Source: Opitutaceae bacterium
Lineage (GTDB): Bacteria; Verrucomicrobiota; Verrucomicrobiia; Opitutales; Opitutaceae
Length of the DNA stretch: 39,969 nucleotides
Direction: 5' to 3'
NCBI GenBank assembly: GCA_027488595.1
Contig: JAIYBI010000281.1
Location: forward strand, 1-39,969
In this document: positions 18,318-26,086 of the stretch, in pieces
How positions within the stretch are numbered: position 1 is the stretch's first letter
Layout of the letters: the number at the start of each line of letters is the position of its first letter
The notes under the pieces: generated by a model
Database searches by the model: none
Seen by the model: only the letters and a program-made list of their open reading frames with translations
What the model was told of the DNA's origin: nothing
Translations under genes and position numbers: made by a program

Positions 18318-18896
18318 ATGCAGGACCCCTTGATCACCTTCCAAAAATGGCTCGCCGACGCCGCCCGCCACGGCGTGCAGGAACCCGGCGCGATGGCGCT
18401 GGCAACGGTTGACCCCGAGGGCCGGCCGGAGGTGCGCATGGTTTTACTCAAGCACGCCGACGAACACGGTTTCGTATTCTACACCAACCTCGAAAGCCCC
18501 AAGGCCGTCGCCCTCCGCGCCCACCCGCGCGCGGAGCTTTGCTTTTACTGGAACCCTCCCGGCCGTCAGGTGCGCGTCGCCGGCGCGGTTCAACCCGTCA
18601 CCGACGCCGAGGCGGATGCCTACTTCGACTCGCGTCCCTACCTGAGCCGCATCGGCGCCTGGGCCTCCAAGCAATCGAAACCTCTGCGCGGCACCGAACT
18701 CGAGCGCACCGTCGCCGCCACCATGCTGCGCCACCCGCGCGGGCGCGTGCCCCGCCCGCCACATTGGTCAGGCTTTCGCGTCGTGCCCGATCGCATGGAA
18801 CTCTGGTCGGAAAAACCTTTCCGCATGCACGACCGCGAGTTGTTCACCCGCCCCGCCGTGGATGCCCCGTGGACCCGCACGATGCTCCAGCCGTGA
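18318..18896 (+). CDS. pdxH: Pyridoxine/pyridoxamine 5'-phosphate oxidase
   Basis: FMN-dependent enzyme that makes pyridoxal phosphate (vitamin B6) from PNP or PMP. It has 192 residues, slightly shorter than the usual ~215 because the N-terminal arm is trimmed. Family segments are in order: MALATVDPEGRPEVRMVLLK, GFVFYTNLESPKA (FMN phosphate region), LCFYWNPPGRQVRVAG, and RPPHWSGFRVVPDRMELW near the C-terminus. It ends WTRTMLQP, corresponding to the usual W..RLAP-type end. It is divergent from mutT. A 23-bp palindrome lies eight bases after the stop. Confidence 0.94.
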   Translation: MQDPLITFQKWLADAARHGVQEPGAMALATVDPEGRPEVRMVLLKHADEHGFVFYTNLESPKAVALRAHPRAELCFYWNPPGRQVRVAGAVQPVTDAEADAYFDSRPYLSRIGAWASKQSKPLRGTELERTVAATMLRHPRGRVPRPPHWSGFRVVPDRMELWSEKPFRMHDRELFTRPAVDAPWTRTMLQP

Positions 18897-18903
18897 GCAG
18901 CAT

Positions 18904-18926
18904 AGTGTAACCAATTTGGTTACACT
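18904..18926. promoter_or_regulatory. 23-bp perfect palindrome between convergent pdxH and yjjB-like genes
   Basis: Arms AGTGTAACCAA (18904-18914) and TTGGTTACACT (18916-18926) are perfect reverse complements around one T. It starts eight bases after the pdxH stop. It is AT-richer than its surroundings, and the T tracts after it are short on both strands (TTT), so it could be a weak bidirectional terminator or a protein-binding operator. Confidence 0.6.
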
Positions 18927-18965
18927 TTGCCGGCGAGTTGGTGGAGGTCGCGGCGAACAGTCGTT

Positions 18966-19433
18966 TCACACCACCGGCTTGCGGCGGTAGAAAAGCAGCC
19001 CGGGCAAAGCCAGGCCAACCGCCAGTGCGGCGATGATGAAAAACGCCTTCAGCCCGTTGTCCATCGCGGTGCGCAGCAGCGCCTCGGAGTAGCCTTTTCG
19101 CTCAATCTCCACCAGCGCGAGCAGCGCGGTAAACGCATACACGCCGGGCACCATCGGGATCATCGCGGCCACCGTGAACACCTTCGGGTGCGCCCGCCAT
19201 TTCTGCGCCCAATAAACGCCGATCAAGCTCACCACGCCGGCGGCGATGAGCGTCGCCAGTTCGATCGGCAGCGGCGCTATCTTGTAGAGGGTGAAGCGCA
19301 GAGCGTGGCCGATCGCGCCAGCCAGCGCACAATATCTCAACGCCGGTTTCGGCACATTGAAAATCATCGCAAAGCCCACCGCCGGCACCGCCGCCAGGCC
19401 GAAGTCTTGCAGAAGCAGAAGGAGCGTGTTCAT
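18966..19433 (-). CDS. Threonine/serine exporter, YjjB-type subunit
   Basis: Small integral membrane protein of 155 residues with about four or five hydrophobic helices, matching the C-terminal (YjjB, DUF3815) half of ThrE-type amino-acid exporters. A VAAMIPMVPGVYAF motif lies in the central helix region. The start is the ATG at 19433, which overlaps the stop of the upstream YjjP-type gene by four bases (ATGA). In some bacteria the two halves are one ThrE protein; here they are separate and translationally coupled. In E. coli the YjjP/YjjB pair exports dicarboxylates such as succinate, so the substrate here is uncertain. Confidence 0.87.
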   Translation of the reverse strand: MNTLLLLLQDFGLAAVPAVGFAMIFNVPKPALRYCALAGAIGHALRFTLYKIAPLPIELATLIAAGVVSLIGVYWAQKWRAHPKVFTVAAMIPMVPGVYAFTALLALVEIERKGYSEALLRTAMDNGLKAFFIIAALAVGLALPGLLFYRRKPVV

Positions 19434-20236
19434 AGCCAGGTCCAGGTGTTCCAAACCGTCATGGCCAACACGATGCCGGCGCAGCAGGCGAGCAGTAGCA
19501 GCACGGCCATGACGCCTCGCGAGATCCCCGTGTTGATGTAGCCTTTGACCATGTCGGACACCGCATTGATGAACGGAAAGCCCGGCACAAAGAGCAGCAC
19601 GCAGGCCGACATCGCGATCTTCGGGCTGTCCACCCAGCCGTGGATCACCCCTTGCGCCGCGATCGAGGTGGCGATGAACGCCGTCACCGCGAAGTTGACC
19701 AGCGGGTTGAAATGCAGCGAGGCCAGCCATTGCCGCGCCTGCATGGCCACCGCGCTCGCCACAAAGGTCAGCACAAAGGTCCACACGTCCGCCTCGGCAC
19801 CGCGCGCGATCAAGCCGAGCCGCGCGAAAGCGGCGCACGAGAGCCCCACCATCACCGACACCTGCCAGCGCGGGTAGCGAAATGGCTTAATCTCGTCGAG
19901 ACGGCGGGCCACACCGGCCGCGTCGAGCTGTTTTTCCTCAGCCAGCAACATTGTGCGCTGCACCTCGGTGACCGCGTGCATATTGATGCCGCGATCGAGA
20001 TTCCGGCGCGCCGTGGTGTGGCACACGCCGTCCCGAATCGTGGTGAGCGTGATACCGTTGGCCAGCAGCACGAGCTCCACCGCCTCCATGCCGAGCGCCA
20101 GCCCCAGGCGGCGCACCACCGACTCCACCAGCGCGCTCTCCGCTCCGTGTTGAAGCAACATCAGCCCGGCCTGCGCGCACAATCGCGTGATCTCGCGCTG
20201 GTCGTCCGCCACCCCGGTGATCTGCGGCACGCTCAT
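19430..20236 (-). CDS. Threonine/serine exporter, YjjP/ThrE N-terminal type subunit
   Basis: A 268-residue membrane protein. The soluble N-terminal half (residues about 1-115) carries the ThrE/DUF1212 pattern, including LCAQAGLMLLQHGAESALVE and GITLTTIRDG, and is followed by five membrane helices with the signature VPGFPFINAVSDMVKGYINTG. It forms an exporter with the downstream YjjB-type subunit. The ATG at 20236 is preceded by a good Shine-Dalgarno (GGAGG, nine bases away), one of the few in the window, which fixes the start. The gap to the divergent flavoprotein gene is 247 bp and shows no other gene. Confidence 0.9.
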   Translation of the reverse strand: MSVPQITGVADDQREITRLCAQAGLMLLQHGAESALVESVVRRLGLALGMEAVELVLLANGITLTTIRDGVCHTTARRNLDRGINMHAVTEVQRTMLLAEEKQLDAAGVARRLDEIKPFRYPRWQVSVMVGLSCAAFARLGLIARGAEADVWTFVLTFVASAVAMQARQWLASLHFNPLVNFAVTAFIATSIAAQGVIHGWVDSPKIAMSACVLLFVPGFPFINAVSDMVKGYINTGISRGVMAVLLLLACCAGIVLAMTVWNTWTWL

Positions 20237-20483
20237 GCGCAGCCCTCCTGCGGGCAACGGGCCGGACGGCGGATTAACAACGAAATCATGATCGCGAGCA
20301 TAGCAGATCGAGAGCCCGCAGCATCGGCGTTTTTTGGTCAACGACACTCCGATTTTTATGCGCGGCACCCTTCCCTTCCCGAACTCCGGCCCCGTTTTGA
20401 CACCGGACGATTTAAGCCCCGCTGCACGTTTAGTCTTCAACTTGGCCTGCTCCCGCCCCCAGCTTGCGGACGTGCCCGAATCC

Positions 20484-21806
20484 ATGCGCATCCTGATCGT
20501 CGGCGGTGGCGCCGCCGGCTTCTTCGCCGCCATCGCAGCCGCCGAGGCGGCTCCCGAGGCTCGCGTATGCCTTTACGAAGCGACCGCCCACCCGCTCGCG
20601 AAGGTCCGCATCTCCGGCGGGGGACGTTGCAACGTCACCCACGCCTGCCCCGAGCCGCGCGAACTGGTGAAACGCTACCCGCGCGGCAGTCGCGAGCTGC
20701 TCGGCCCCTTCACCCGCTTCGGCCCGCGCGACACCATTGCCTGGTTTGCCGACCGCGGCGTCACCCTCAAGACCGAGGACGACGGCCGCATGTTTCCCGA
20801 GACCGATGACTCCGCCACCATCGTCGAGTGCCTGCGTCGCGCCGCCGAAGAAGCAGGCGTGAAAGTCTTCACCAGCATGGGCGTGCGCGGACTCACCGCC
20901 GCAAATCCATCTTGTCAATCATCGATTGACAAGATGCCGAACGCGATTGCCAGCAGTGCTTCCGACGAAAAGACGGTTGGCGAGGGCTCCCCGTGCGTTG
21001 GCTTCGATGTCACTTTCACCGACGACTCCGTCTCGCGCTTCGACCGCGTGCTGCTCGCCACCGGCGGCAACAAATCCTCCATCGGCCTCACCATCGCCGA
21101 GGCCTTCGGCCACGGGATCGAGCCACCGGTCGCATCACTGTTCACCTTCCACATTGACGATCCCCGCCTGCGCGGCCTCGAGGGCGTTGCCGTGCCCGGC
21201 GCCGCCACCAGCGTGCCCGGCACCAAGCTCTCCGAAGCCGGCCCGCTGCTCGTCACCCACTGGGGCCTCAGCGGACCGGCCATCCTCAAACTCTCCGCCT
21301 GGGGCGCGCGCGAGCTCGCCGCTCGTGACTACCGTTTCCCGCTGCGCATCTCCTGGACCGGCGGCACCCAGACCGAGGCCTTCGACGCGCTCACCTACTG
21401 GCGCAACGCCCACCCGCGCAAACAACTCGTCAACACCAACCCCTTCGTCATGCCCTCCCGCCTCTGGGAGCGCTTCATCGCCGCCGTGCCCGGCCTCAAA
21501 CCCGATTCGCAGTGGGCCGGCATCTCCAAGGAAAACCTCCAAAAACTCGCCGCCCAATGCGCCGCCGCCGACTTCACCGTCGAGGGCAAGAGCCTCAATA
21601 AGGACGAATTCGTGACCTGCGGCGGCGTGCGCCTGCGCGAAGTGGACTTCAAAACCATGGAAAGCCGCCTCCAGCCCGGGCTCTACTTCGCCGGCGAACT
21701 GCTCGATATTGATGGCATCACCGGCGGCTTCAACTTCCAGGCCGCCTGGACAACAGGCTGGCTCGCCGGCCAGGCCCTCGCCGCCGCCGCCAACGCGCCC
21801 CGCTGA
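20484..21806 (+). CDS. BaiN/HI0933-family flavoprotein (NAD(P)/FAD-dependent oxidoreductase)
   Basis: A 440-residue cytoplasmic flavoprotein of the HI0933/YhiN/BaiN family; biochemical roles are poorly known. The N-terminal FAD motif is MRILIVGGGAAGFFAA, the family signature is VRISGGGRCNVTHACPEP, and the central segment THWGLSGPAILKLSAWGAREL and the C-terminal GELLDIDGITGGFNFQAAWTTG are all present. After about residue 140 there is an extra stretch (AANPSCQSSIDKMPN onward) encoded partly by a perfect palindrome at 20908-20936, making the protein about 30 residues longer than typical. The ATG at 20484 is chosen because the FAD motif starts there. Confidence 0.92.
   Translation: MRILIVGGGAAGFFAAIAAAEAAPEARVCLYEATAHPLAKVRISGGGRCNVTHACPEPRELVKRYPRGSRELLGPFTRFGPRDTIAWFADRGVTLKTEDDGRMFPETDDSATIVECLRRAAEEAGVKVFTSMGVRGLTAANPSCQSSIDKMPNAIASSASDEKTVGEGSPCVGFDVTFTDDSVSRFDRVLLATGGNKSSIGLTIAEAFGHGIEPPVASLFTFHIDDPRLRGLEGVAVPGAATSVPGTKLSEAGPLLVTHWGLSGPAILKLSAWGARELAARDYRFPLRISWTGGTQTEAFDALTYWRNAHPRKQLVNTNPFVMPSRLWERFIAAVPGLKPDSQWAGISKENLQKLAAQCAAADFTVEGKSLNKDEFVTCGGVRLREVDFKTMESRLQPGLYFAGELLDIDGITGGFNFQAAWTTGWLAGQALAAAANAPR
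20908..20936. repeat. Perfect palindrome inside the flavoprotein reading frame
   Basis: CATCTTGTCAATC (20908-20920) and GATTGACAAGATG (20924-20936) are perfect 13-base complementary arms around ATC. It is AT-rich against GC-rich flanks and stays in frame, adding an unconserved stretch between the middle segments of the protein. Confidence 0.8.
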
Positions 21807-21884
21807 ACAGCCTTGCCCGGCGGCCCGCTCCCGCCCCGGCCAAACCGTGCGCAGCATTTGACCGACAACGACCCGAGTGCTTGG

Positions 21885-21913
21885 TTGACAGTGAAACTCA
21901 GTCTCAACTGAAT
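21885..21913 (+). promoter_or_regulatory. Putative feoA promoter with Fur-like dyad
   Basis: TTGACA (21885-21890) is a perfect -35 box; 17 bases later CTGAAT (21908-21913) is a weak -10. Between them lies a 7-1-7 dyad, TGAAACT c AGTCTCA (21892-21906), with one mismatched pair. It agrees with the Fur consensus TGATAAT-n-ATTATCA at 10 of 14 positions. Iron control of the feoA genes would fit, but Fur binding is inferred. Confidence 0.5.
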
Positions 21914-21926
21914 CACGCCCGTCTCG

Positions 21927-22190
21927 ATGTCATTTTCACCCCTTCAATCCAAGCCCGTCTCCCTGCCGCTTTGCCAGCTGCCGGCGGGTTCCTCGGGCCG
22001 CGTGTGTGCGTTGAACGGTGAGCCCTCCTTTTGCCAACGTGTTCGTGAGATGGGCTTTGGCGAACGCGCCTTTGTTACCAAGGTCGGCGGCAGCGGCCCC
22101 TTTATTTGCGTAGTGAATGGCTGTCGCCTCGCCCTCAGCCACGATGCCGCCGCCCAGATCCTGATCGAGCCGATCGGCCTGCGCGCCTGA
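21927..22190 (+). CDS. FeoA-domain protein (first of two)
   Basis: An 87-residue protein with an SH3-like FeoA domain. Family pattern: an L-P-x-G-x-x-G-R-V start (LPAGSSGRVCALNG), then RVREMGFGERAFVTKVG, then VNGCRLALSHDAAAQILIEP. FeoA normally assists FeoB, the GTP-driven ferrous iron importer; no feoB follows here. It contains three Cys residues in the first half. The predicted promoter lies so close that the mRNA would have a very short leader. A second feoA gene begins 30 bases downstream. Confidence 0.87.
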   Translation: MSFSPLQSKPVSLPLCQLPAGSSGRVCALNGEPSFCQRVREMGFGERAFVTKVGGSGPFICVVNGCRLALSHDAAAQILIEPIGLRA

Positions 22191-22220
22191 TCATTCGGGG
22201 TCGCTTCCGCCGGTTTCCAG

Positions 22221-22469
22221 ATGAGCTCCGCCGCCAACCTTGCCCAACTCGCCGTGGGTGCATCCGCCGTGGTAAAGGCCTATCCGGCCTCCAGCGTCGC
22301 CTTCACCCGCTTGCGTGAAATGGGGCTGCTGCCCGGCACCCGGGTCACGTTGATCCGCGTGGCCCCGCTCGGCGACCCGCTGGAAATCCAAGTCCGCGGC
22401 TACCGCCTCTCGCTCCGTAAATCCGAGGCTGAGCACATTCTGCTCGAGGCCCAAACGCCGGCCGCCTGA
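22221..22469 (+). CDS. feoA: FeoA-domain protein (second of two)
   Basis: An 82-residue canonical FeoA: LAQLAVGASAVVKAY, then FTRLREMGLLPGTRVTLIRVAPLGDPLEIQVRGYRLSLR, with the REMGLLPGT and GDPLEI patterns that are diagnostic of the family. It probably acts as a cytosolic accessory of a FeoB iron transporter encoded elsewhere. It is 30 bases behind the first feoA and convergent with aroE after 16 bases, so the operon ends here without feoB. Confidence 0.9.
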   Translation: MSSAANLAQLAVGASAVVKAYPASSVAFTRLREMGLLPGTRVTLIRVAPLGDPLEIQVRGYRLSLRKSEAEHILLEAQTPAA

Positions 22470-22485
22470 CGAGGTCAGGCCCGCC

Positions 22486-23397
22486 TCAGCGCCCCATCGC
22501 CGCTTTGGCCGCCGCCGCCATCACGGCCACCGGCACGGAGCGGCCGGTCCAGATTTCCAGCGAACGCGCGCCTTGGTGCACCAGCATCGAGAGTCCGTTT
22601 GCGGCCGGCACGCGCCTCGACCGCGCCTCCGCTAGCAGGGCCGTCTCCGCAGGATTGTAGATCATGTCATACACTGCGTGCGGCACCGGCAGCGCACCGA
22701 GATCAATCGGGAGCGAATCGGTCGCTTTCAGTCCGGCACTCGTCGCGTTCACCACCACCGCGCCCGCCGGCAAACCCGCCGCTCCCGCCGCCACCGGATC
22801 AAAGCCGCGCAACACCGCCGCGCCCGCCAGCGGCGCGAGCATCGCCAGCAACTCGTCCCGATTCGCCCGCGTGCGATTTGCGATCCAGAGCGAAGCGCAG
22901 CCACGTTGCAGACACTCCACTGCCGCGCCGCGCGCCGCGCCCCCGGCACCGAGCAGGATCACGTTTGCCCCGGCGAGCGACACACCGAGGTCTTCCCGTA
23001 GGCCTCCCACCAGACCGTAGCCGTCGGTGTTAAAACCTTCCCAGCCGTCCTCGCGCCAGCGCAGCGTGTTGACCGCCCCCACCAGGCGCGCCGCCGGGTC
23101 AATGGCCGCGACCTGCGACACCGCCAGAATCTTGTGCGGCACGGTGAGGTTCACCCCGCGAAACCTCTTCGCGTGGAGCAGAGCCAGCGCACGCGGCAAA
23201 TCCTCCGGCGCGACCTCGAAACGATCATAACGCCAGTCCGCAAAACGTGCCTCCTCACGCGCCATCACGGCCAGCGCCGCATTATGCATCGCGGGACTCA
23301 CCGAATGCCGGATCGGATGCCCGAGCACGGCCAGCGAGGTCCCGGGCCGCGCCCAGTTCCCCAAGTCCGCCAGCGTGTAAGTGACCGAGTCTTCCAT
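22486..23397 (-). CDS. aroE: Shikimate dehydrogenase
   Basis: NADP-dependent shikimate dehydrogenase, 303 residues, fourth step of the chorismate pathway for aromatic amino acids. The shikimate-binding domain has LGHPIRHSVSPAMHNAA and GVNLTVPHK, with the catalytic lysine. Asp in GFNTDGYG completes the active site. The nucleotide-binding motif is LLGAGGAARGAA, and the C-terminal segment is YDMIYNPAETALL followed by NGLSMLVHQGARSLEIWTG. The start is the ATG at 23397, with a short extra N-terminal stretch (EDSVTYTLADLGNW) typical of some branches. It is downstream of the SirB1-like gene on the same strand. Confidence 0.96.
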   Translation of the reverse strand: MEDSVTYTLADLGNWARPGTSLAVLGHPIRHSVSPAMHNAALAVMAREEARFADWRYDRFEVAPEDLPRALALLHAKRFRGVNLTVPHKILAVSQVAAIDPAARLVGAVNTLRWREDGWEGFNTDGYGLVGGLREDLGVSLAGANVILLGAGGAARGAAVECLQRGCASLWIANRTRANRDELLAMLAPLAGAAVLRGFDPVAAGAAGLPAGAVVVNATSAGLKATDSLPIDLGALPVPHAVYDMIYNPAETALLAEARSRRVPAANGLSMLVHQGARSLEIWTGRSVPVAVMAAAAKAAMGR

Positions 23398-23473
23398 AAT
23401 TCAGCCCCCCAGCAAAACCCCCGCCCTCGCAAAACAAAAGCCCGGACTGCGCGCTCTGTCGCCGCCGGCACGC

Positions 23474-24340
23474 TCACGCCGTGTTCCGCTCATACGCCGC
23501 TTCGAACTCGCCGACGAAATCGGAGAACATCAGCGCCCGGCGCTCGTCGCCCGCCGCAGCGTAGTGGTTGGCGAGATTGCGGCAGCAGCGGCACAACACC
23601 TCCCGCACCGGCGAGGGCGCGAGGTCTCCGACCGAGGGCTCCAGCCCTTGCCCGCGCAGAAACATCACCACCTCGCCCGGCGTGCGAAAGGCACCCTGCT
23701 CGAACGCATCAATGTAGAACGGCGCGCTCTCCGAAAAGCACCCCACCATAAAATGTCCCGGCAGCCCCACCGGCTCCAGTTCGAGCCCGATGCGCTGCGC
23801 CACCAGCAGATAAACGATTCCCAGCGTGATCGGCAGTCCCTTTTTCCGCACCAGCACTTCGGGCAGCAGGCTGTTCAGCGGATCGGTGTAATTCTCAGTG
23901 TTGCCACGAAAACCCTCCTCGTGAAACAGCACGCGATTGATCGCCCGGCAGCGCATGCGCACCGAGGACGGTTCGGCGATGAGCTCGCGACACCGCGCGG
24001 CGAGGCGATCAAGCGTCACCTCGCACTCGCCGAAGTCCGCCGCCGGCATCACGGTGCGGGCCAGCAGGAGCGAGCCGGTTTCCAGTTCGTAATTCAGTGA
24101 ACGGATAAATCCGCGGAACTCCGCCGCCGGATCACTGAAATGGAGTTCGTTCAGAAACCACCGCGCATGCCACGCGAGTTCGCGATGTTTTCCCTCGGCG
24201 ACGGAAACCAAAAACCGCCTCGCCACCTCCGCCCTGGCCAGAAAATGCGCCAGCAGTTGCGCCCGCACCTTTGAGTTGGTGTCGTCGAGCAGGCTGATAA
24301 AGGCCTCGCGTTCGGCGGGGCTGAAATCCGGCGCTTCCAC
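23474..24340 (-). CDS. SirB1/transglutaminase-like (Transglut_core2) protein
   Basis: A cytoplasmic protein of 288 residues if started at the GTG at 24340. The central region carries the SirB1 pattern: RAINRVLFHEEGFRGNTENYTDPLNSLLPEVLVRKKGLPITLG in overlapping blocks, then GLPGHFMVG. This family has a degenerate transglutaminase-like fold; the molecular function is unknown. The N-terminal part (EREAFISLLDDTNSKVRAQLL) is helical and repeat-like. Reading further upstream in frame would overlap the tmRNA gene and its terminator, so those codons are rejected. No ATG exists in frame near the start, hence the GTG, and the exact start is uncertain. Confidence 0.82.
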   Translation of the reverse strand: MEAPDFSPAEREAFISLLDDTNSKVRAQLLAHFLARAEVARRFLVSVAEGKHRELAWHARWFLNELHFSDPAAEFRGFIRSLNYELETGSLLLARTVMPAADFGECEVTLDRLAARCRELIAEPSSVRMRCRAINRVLFHEEGFRGNTENYTDPLNSLLPEVLVRKKGLPITLGIVYLLVAQRIGLELEPVGLPGHFMVGCFSESAPFYIDAFEQGAFRTPGEVVMFLRGQGLEPSVGDLAPSPVREVLCRCCRNLANHYAAAGDERRALMFSDFVGEFEAAYERNTA

Positions 24341-24425
24341 TCCGCCACACCAGCATGGCCCGCTCCGCCCCGCAACCCCGAAGCAGCCGTTAATCGCGAT
24401 ATCCCAGCTCCCGCCCGCCGCGCAC

Positions 24426-24460
24426 AAAAAAACCCGCGAGCGCCTTTCGGCACCCGCGGG
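24426..24460 (-). terminator. ssrA rho-independent terminator
   Basis: On the minus strand CCCGCGGGTGCC (24460-24449) pairs with GGCGCTCGCGGG (24444-24433) around GAAA, apart from a small internal mismatch, and is followed by seven T residues (24432-24426). It begins 17 bases after the tmRNA 3' end. Confidence 0.9.
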
Positions 24461-24476
24461 CTTTCTGTCGTTCAAT

Positions 24477-24832
24477 TGGTGGAGGTGGCGGGAGTTGAAC
24501 CCGCGTCCCCCTGACCTTCGCACACAGCGCCTACCCTCATAGTGCCGTTTTAAATTCGCCGCCGACCCGCGACTGCACGCGCAATGTCGTCAACTAACCC
24601 CCGGATCGAAGATACGACGCCCACACCGCGGGTGGCTCTGGGCGTTATGTCCACTGTCGTCGATCTCATCAGCTAGTGGACGTCGCTGGGAGATCGTCAC
24701 CGCACTTAGGCGGCGAGGGGCATTTCTTCGTAGGTGCCGTTTATGTTTTTTGTGAAGGATGATTTACGCGAGGCCTTCACTCGCGGAGGGCAGCCATGCA
24801 CTCCAACCAAGGGTCGAATCCAGAACACCCCC
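24477..24832 (-). ncRNA. ssrA: Transfer-messenger RNA (tmRNA)
   Basis: tmRNA rescues stalled ribosomes and tags the unfinished protein for degradation. It spans 356 nt with CCA encoded at the 3' end. The 5' end GGGGGUG pairs with CACCUCC before ACCA to form the 7-bp acceptor stem, followed by the hallmark TTCTGGATTCGAC. The T arm reads GGGTTCAACTCCC. The tag frame runs from about 24753 to the TAA at 24706-24708, giving ...TKNINGTYEEMPLAA; the LAA end is the ClpXP recognition signal. The exact resume codon is not certain. This is a one-piece, non-permuted tmRNA. Confidence 0.96.
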
Positions 24833-25010
24833 AAAGTTTGGGAGATCTTCGGGAATCTCACCCTTGCGGGCGAGACGCGCTGACGATCTAAAAGAACGAG
24901 GGAACACCATCGCCGCCCCGACCCGGATTTGCAAGGGCCGCGTCAGATTTCTATGCGCGTCGCTCTTGCAACCCACCTTTTCTCTACAACGCGGCGCTGC
25001 TGGGACTGAA

Positions 25011-25027
25011 GCAGGCTGGAAGCCTGC
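25011..25027. repeat. REP-like palindrome at the 3' end of a membrane protein gene
   Basis: GCAGGCT (25011-25017) and AGCCTGC (25021-25027) are perfect arms around GGA, two bases before the stop codon of the minus-strand gene. The unit GTAGCGCAGGCTTCC on the minus strand is of a type that I associate with scattered intergenic repeats in Verrucomicrobia-like genomes; this is recollection, not a search. It may work as a transcript end. The stretch 24833-25010 upstream of tmRNA holds no gene that I can support. Confidence 0.5.
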
Positions 25028-25028
25028 G

Positions 25029-25964
25029 CTACTCGTAACGGGCGGCGCGGCCGAAATAGTTCAAGGTGAACATTTCTTTCCAGACCCGGTAGCGTCCTTC
25101 GTGGCTGATCCGGCCGTGTTCTTCGTGATCGGTCCGCGGCAGGAGAAAGCCGAGCTCGGTGTTGATGCGTTCGAGTTCGCCTTGTTGCGCGTTGATGTCG
25201 TCAAGCGGCTCGCTGGTCCAGGGCACGGCGGCAAAGGCACGGGCGCTAATACGGCTTTGGTGGCGCTTTAGCAGGGCCGGGAAGCTCCGCAGGCACGGGC
25301 GGCGATCCAAGTGCCAGTTTTCCGGGTAAAAGCCCGCAAAAGGCAGGTAATGATTGTCGGTCACCATCCGCTCACCCGAGGCAGTCGCGGAGGCGAGATG
25401 CAGGCACACTGTCACCGTGCCCATGGGCTGCGGCACGAAGGTGACTTGGAGGCGGGTGGTGTTATCCGCGTTCTGAAACAGCGAGACGCGAAGGTAGATG
25501 CTGGTGGCAACCTCGGCGCGGAGGGATTGCACCTGTTTGAAGCCGGAGGCGCGGATCTGATCGCGAAGTTTTAGGAAGCGCGCCTGCACCGGCCATTCTT
25601 CGCCTGCGCGATTGATGGTGAAGCGCGGGAAAAGCGGCAATGGGCTCACACTCATCGCATGGATGGCCAACCAGTGGTAAATGCTCTCGATTAAAAACCA
25701 GCTGATAAAAAACACCACGAACAGGCCCAAGTAAGGACGGTCGGTCCAACCAAAGTGCTGACTCACTTGAGCGAGGCCGCCGGCGAAGATACCCCAACGA
25801 AGCCAGCGGTTGACAATCGCAACCACCGGAGAGGCGAGCTGTTGATTGAGCCGCATTAGCACCAGAGAGATCACCATCGCCGGGATGAGCACCAGCACAG
25901 GCACGATTTTCTCGGGGCTGTAGGCCGACAGAGGTTCAATCGAGGATAAAAACAGTCCTGACAT
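25029..25964 (-). CDS. Membrane protein of unknown function
   Basis: A 311-residue protein I do not recognise. Three hydrophobic segments lie at about residues 20-37, 48-65 and 77-97, separated by a charged Arg-rich turn (RWLRWG). The remaining two thirds is soluble, with no cysteine cluster or nucleotide motif: a beta-rich stretch (TSIYLRVSLFQNADNTTRLQ), then HWHLDRR-like and charged helical parts, ending in EGRYRVWKEMFTLNYFGR. It probably sits in the inner membrane with a cytoplasmic or periplasmic domain. It is downstream of dnaN on the same strand with a 122-base gap, so it may be cotranscribed with it. The stop codon lies beside a REP-like palindrome. Confidence 0.7.
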   Translation of the reverse strand: MSGLFLSSIEPLSAYSPEKIVPVLVLIPAMVISLVLMRLNQQLASPVVAIVNRWLRWGIFAGGLAQVSQHFGWTDRPYLGLFVVFFISWFLIESIYHWLAIHAMSVSPLPLFPRFTINRAGEEWPVQARFLKLRDQIRASGFKQVQSLRAEVATSIYLRVSLFQNADNTTRLQVTFVPQPMGTVTVCLHLASATASGERMVTDNHYLPFAGFYPENWHLDRRPCLRSFPALLKRHQSRISARAFAAVPWTSEPLDDINAQQGELERINTELGFLLPRTDHEEHGRISHEGRYRVWKEMFTLNYFGRAARYE

Positions 25965-26086
25965 GAAGAAGATCGCAATGGGTGCGCCGAATGAGAGGGA
26001 GAATGGCGTGCGTTTTCTTCGTTAAGGAAAACGGTATTTCAGGCCTCGGGCCAGAACGTTGCCCGCGGAGGGGAGTCTGCTCAGCG

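Noticed and set aside
19640-20809. Plus-strand open frame opposite the yjjP-like gene, running into the flavoprotein gene
   Set aside because: Arg/His-rich shadow frame overlapping two well-supported genes.
24341-24523. N-terminal extension of the SirB1-like protein
   Set aside because: The extra codons would lie in the tmRNA gene and its terminator and have no family similarity.
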